62,629 nucleotides of DNA, taken from Saprospiraceae bacterium. GTDB lineage: Bacteria > Bacteroidota > Bacteroidia > Chitinophagales > Saprospiraceae. The stretch lies in the NCBI GenBank assembly GCA_027080725.1, contig JALWRC010000052.1:1-62629 (forward strand), read 5' to 3'. A model generated the notes under the pieces. That model did not search any database. It was given only the letters and a program-made list of their open reading frames with translations, and was not told where the DNA came from. A program made the position numbers and the translations under genes. Positions 60,974-62,629 of the stretch are shown here, in pieces. How positions within the stretch are numbered: position 1 is the first letter of the stretch; each line of letters opens with the position of its first letter.

Positions 60974-61858
60974 ATGCCAAATCAAATAATAATGCCAAGC
61001 AGTACCAAACCATGGATTGTAATTACCGGCTGTTCGAGTGGGATCGGGTTAGCCTGCGCCAAAAGATTCGTAACGGAAGGACATCCGGTAATCGGGACAT
61101 TCCGCGATATGCAAAGAGCCCGAGAAATTGAAAACGAGCTAGGAGACAACTTTCTGGGGGTCCATCTCGAAATCACGAAGGAGCCTTCTATCGCTCAGGC
61201 GGTAAAGGAGATTGAAAGGCTTATTAAAGATTATGGCGGACTCTTGGGAGGCATCGTCAACAATTCGGGAGTCGCCATCGGCGGACCTCTTAAATACATA
61301 CCTATGGATGAGTTGAGATACCAATTTGAAGTCAATGTATTCGGTCTTATCTCATTTACACAGAAGTTGTTGCCCCTGTTAGAAAGAGGGCCGGCAGAGC
61401 GAAAGCGCCGGGTGATCAATATGAGTTCGGTATCCGGCAAAATATCCAACCCTTTCCTCGGCCCCTATGCCGGATCTAAACACGCATTAGAGGCGCTTTC
61501 GGATGCCCTTCGATTGGAACTCAGCATCCACAATGTCAAGGTCATCCTCATCGAACCGGGTCCTATCCAAACACCCATTTGGGACAAGTCTATTGCAGTA
61601 CAAGAACAATACCTCCATACCGAGTATGCTCCATATCTTAGAGCCGTCAACCATCTTATCGGGGTTTTAAAAAAGAATGCCATTGGCCCGGAAAAGGTGG
61701 CCAACAAGGTATATGTGTCATGGAAAAAGAAATCACCAAAGGGCCGTTATCTCGTCACTCGTCAAGCGCTCTTCACCGGCCTGTTTATTCGTTTTGCCCC
61801 GGATGGCGTCAAAGATTGGCTCAATAAAAGGACTCTTCGAAAAGTACCTCAACCTTAA
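60974..61858 (+). CDS. Short-chain dehydrogenase/reductase
   Basis: A 294-residue NAD(P)-dependent oxidoreductase with a Rossmann fold. The cofactor motif is TGCSSGIG (TGxxxGIG) and NNSGVA replaces the usual NNAG. The active site has Ser in VINMSSVSGK and Tyr-x-x-x-Lys in YAGSKHALEALSDALR. It resembles the classical SDRs close to retinol/steroid dehydrogenase-like proteins, and the substrate is not predictable. The start is Met at 60974, with Met at 60992 as an alternative. The first codons overlap an 11/13 copy of the 13-mer (60966-60978). It converges with rplS across a bidirectional terminator. Confidence 0.92.
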   Translation: MPNQIIMPSSTKPWIVITGCSSGIGLACAKRFVTEGHPVIGTFRDMQRAREIENELGDNFLGVHLEITKEPSIAQAVKEIERLIKDYGGLLGGIVNNSGVAIGGPLKYIPMDELRYQFEVNVFGLISFTQKLLPLLERGPAERKRRVINMSSVSGKISNPFLGPYAGSKHALEALSDALRLELSIHNVKVILIEPGPIQTPIWDKSIAVQEQYLHTEYAPYLRAVNHLIGVLKKNAIGPEKVANKVYVSWKKKSPKGRYLVTRQALFTGLFIRFAPDGVKDWLNKRTLRKVPQP

Positions 61859-61869
61859 TCCAACATACA

Positions 61870-61903
61870 AAAAACCTCTCCCAAATAATTGAGAGAGGTT
61901 TTT
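61870..61903. terminator. Bidirectional terminator between the SDR gene and rplS
   Basis: AAAAACCTCTC (61870-61880) pairs with GAGAGGTTTTT (61893-61903). The A and T tracts serve both strands. Confidence 0.92.
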
Positions 61904-61927
61904 ATTACTTTACGAGCCTCTATTACT

Positions 61928-62287
61928 TTACTTCTTAATAAATTTGCGCTCTTTAATCTTAGCCTTTTTACCGATGCGTCCCCGCAGGTAATACAATTTC
62001 GAGCGTCTCACCTTGCCGTATTTCAGCACCTTTACTTCCACAACATTCGGGCAACTAAATGGGAATACCCGCTCCACACCGACATTGCCGCTAATTTTTC
62101 TTACGGTAAAAGACTTGCGCTTGCCTTCTCCTTCGACTTTAATTACATCCCCTCTAAACTTTTGGATACGCTCCTTGCTTCCTTCTACAATTTTATAGCT
62201 TACCTCAACATTATCGCCAGCTCTAAACGACGGAATTCTACTGTCGTCAAGTAGCTCATTTTCAACATATCTAATCAAATTATCCAT
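61928..62287 (-). CDS. rplS: 50S ribosomal protein L19
   Basis: About 119 residues from Met at 62287 (MDNLIRYVENELLDDSRIPSF). The open frame reaches 62323, but the -7 box at 62321-62328 overlaps that extension, so the shorter start is right. L19 lies at the 30S-50S interface. Canonical blocks are FRAGDNVEVSYKIVEGSKERIQKFRGDVI, SFTVRKISGNVGVERVFP and KYGKVRRSKLYYLRGRIGKKAKIKER. It has its own promoter and terminator, apart from rpsP, trmD and rimM. Confidence 0.97.
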   Translation of the reverse strand: MDNLIRYVENELLDDSRIPSFRAGDNVEVSYKIVEGSKERIQKFRGDVIKVEGEGKRKSFTVRKISGNVGVERVFPFSCPNVVEVKVLKYGKVRRSKLYYLRGRIGKKAKIKERKFIKK

Positions 62288-62320
62288 CAGGACTTGTTTT
62301 ATCTGTTTACAAAAGAGTCG

Positions 62321-62328
62321 CAAAGGTA
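62321..62328 (-). promoter_or_regulatory. -7 box TACCTTTG of rplS
   Basis: Exact TAnnTTTG match, 33 bases before the chosen start at 62287. It sets the start codon choice. Confidence 0.7.
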
Positions 62329-62629
62329 ATTTATTTTCAGTTATCCGCCCTCCTTTTTTGTATTATTTTTTAACTTTTTCCTCGACAAATGAAGATAAGC
62401 ATTACCAACTATTCAATCTCCAGCTTTGGAAATTATTAGGTGAGCAGAAAAATTGACTCTTTCATCCGCACATTCCGTTACCTCATCTACCATCCCAACC
62501 GTTAATTAGGGTTTCCTCAGAAATGGAAATTGTGGTGTTCACAAAACTTAATGACGTTGGTGACAAATAGTATTACACCTATCCAAGATTTAGAGGTGTC
62601 ATTTAGCTTAGCCCTGATAGCATTCAATC
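62329..62629. other. Intergenic end of window
   Basis: About 300 bases upstream of rplS. AT-rich, with no coding frame, hairpin or repeat that I can support. Confidence 0.4.

Noticed and set aside
58279-62287. Classical rpsP-rimM-trmD-rplS operon
   Set aside because: rimM and trmD are absent, and rpsP and rplS have separate promoters with two unrelated genes between them.

Overview
The window comes from the chromosome of a member of the Bacteroidota, most like the Saprospiria. The evidence is: six secreted proteins with type IX secretion (T9SS) C-terminal sorting domains, a SusC/SusD pair, a GWxTD protein, an HU-CCDC81/SPOR protein, glycine-lipid-type acyltransferases, and many promoters with the Bacteroidota -7 box TAnnTTTG. 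KdsA indicates an LPS-bearing outer membrane. I see no phage, plasmid, intact insertion sequence or CRISPR array. Most genes are ordinary housekeeping or envelope genes in short operons on both strands.

Layout. 1-1205: truncated NtrC-class regulator. 1.7-8.7 kb: T9SS protein, small Omp85-like barrel, kdsA with an HU/SPOR protein, and a T9SS esterase. 8.8-12.4 kb: two overlapping peptide-type ABC permeases, a small lipoprotein, HU and tRNA-Arg. 12.5-20.1 kb: PgpH-like HD protein, T9SS protein, a protein often mislabelled asparagine synthetase B, and an acyltransferase pair. 20.4-29.2 kb: giant Ig-like T9SS type B protein, an exonuclease-fold protein lacking key catalytic residues, a TMTC/TPR membrane protein, recN and a small membrane protein. 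29.4-36.4 kb: nth, M4 protease, ECF sigma factor with a TPR membrane partner, and M29 aminopeptidase. 36.7-46.6 kb: VWA-like membrane protein, deoxynucleoside kinase, YggS, DEAD-box helicase, lipoprotein, pruA and a second T9SS esterase. 47.0-52.6 kb: SusC, SusD, lipoprotein, coaD. 53.2-55.9 kb: marR-hmgA-hppD, a tyrosine catabolism operon. 56.0-62.3 kb: EI24 protein, unknown protein, rpsP, GWxTD protein, SDR and rplS.

The most unusual signals are not genes. (1) A non-palindromic 13-mer, GGTATGAAATGGT, occurs six times perfectly and seven more times with one mismatch. It lies on both strands, in different reading frames and preferentially between genes. Chance predicts about 0.002 perfect copies. 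The pattern is what a DNA-uptake-type or other genome-wide signal would look like. (2) Two unrelated genes 24 kb apart (the M29 peptidase and the GWxTD protein) share a leader of about 110 nt that ends exactly at their start codons. It contains a hairpin whose sequence differs but whose pairing is kept, and a second pairing that would cover the AUG. (3) Several degenerate families of palindromic interspersed repeats sit in the larger intergenic gaps (5.1-5.6, 18.0, 33.5 and 59.0 kb).
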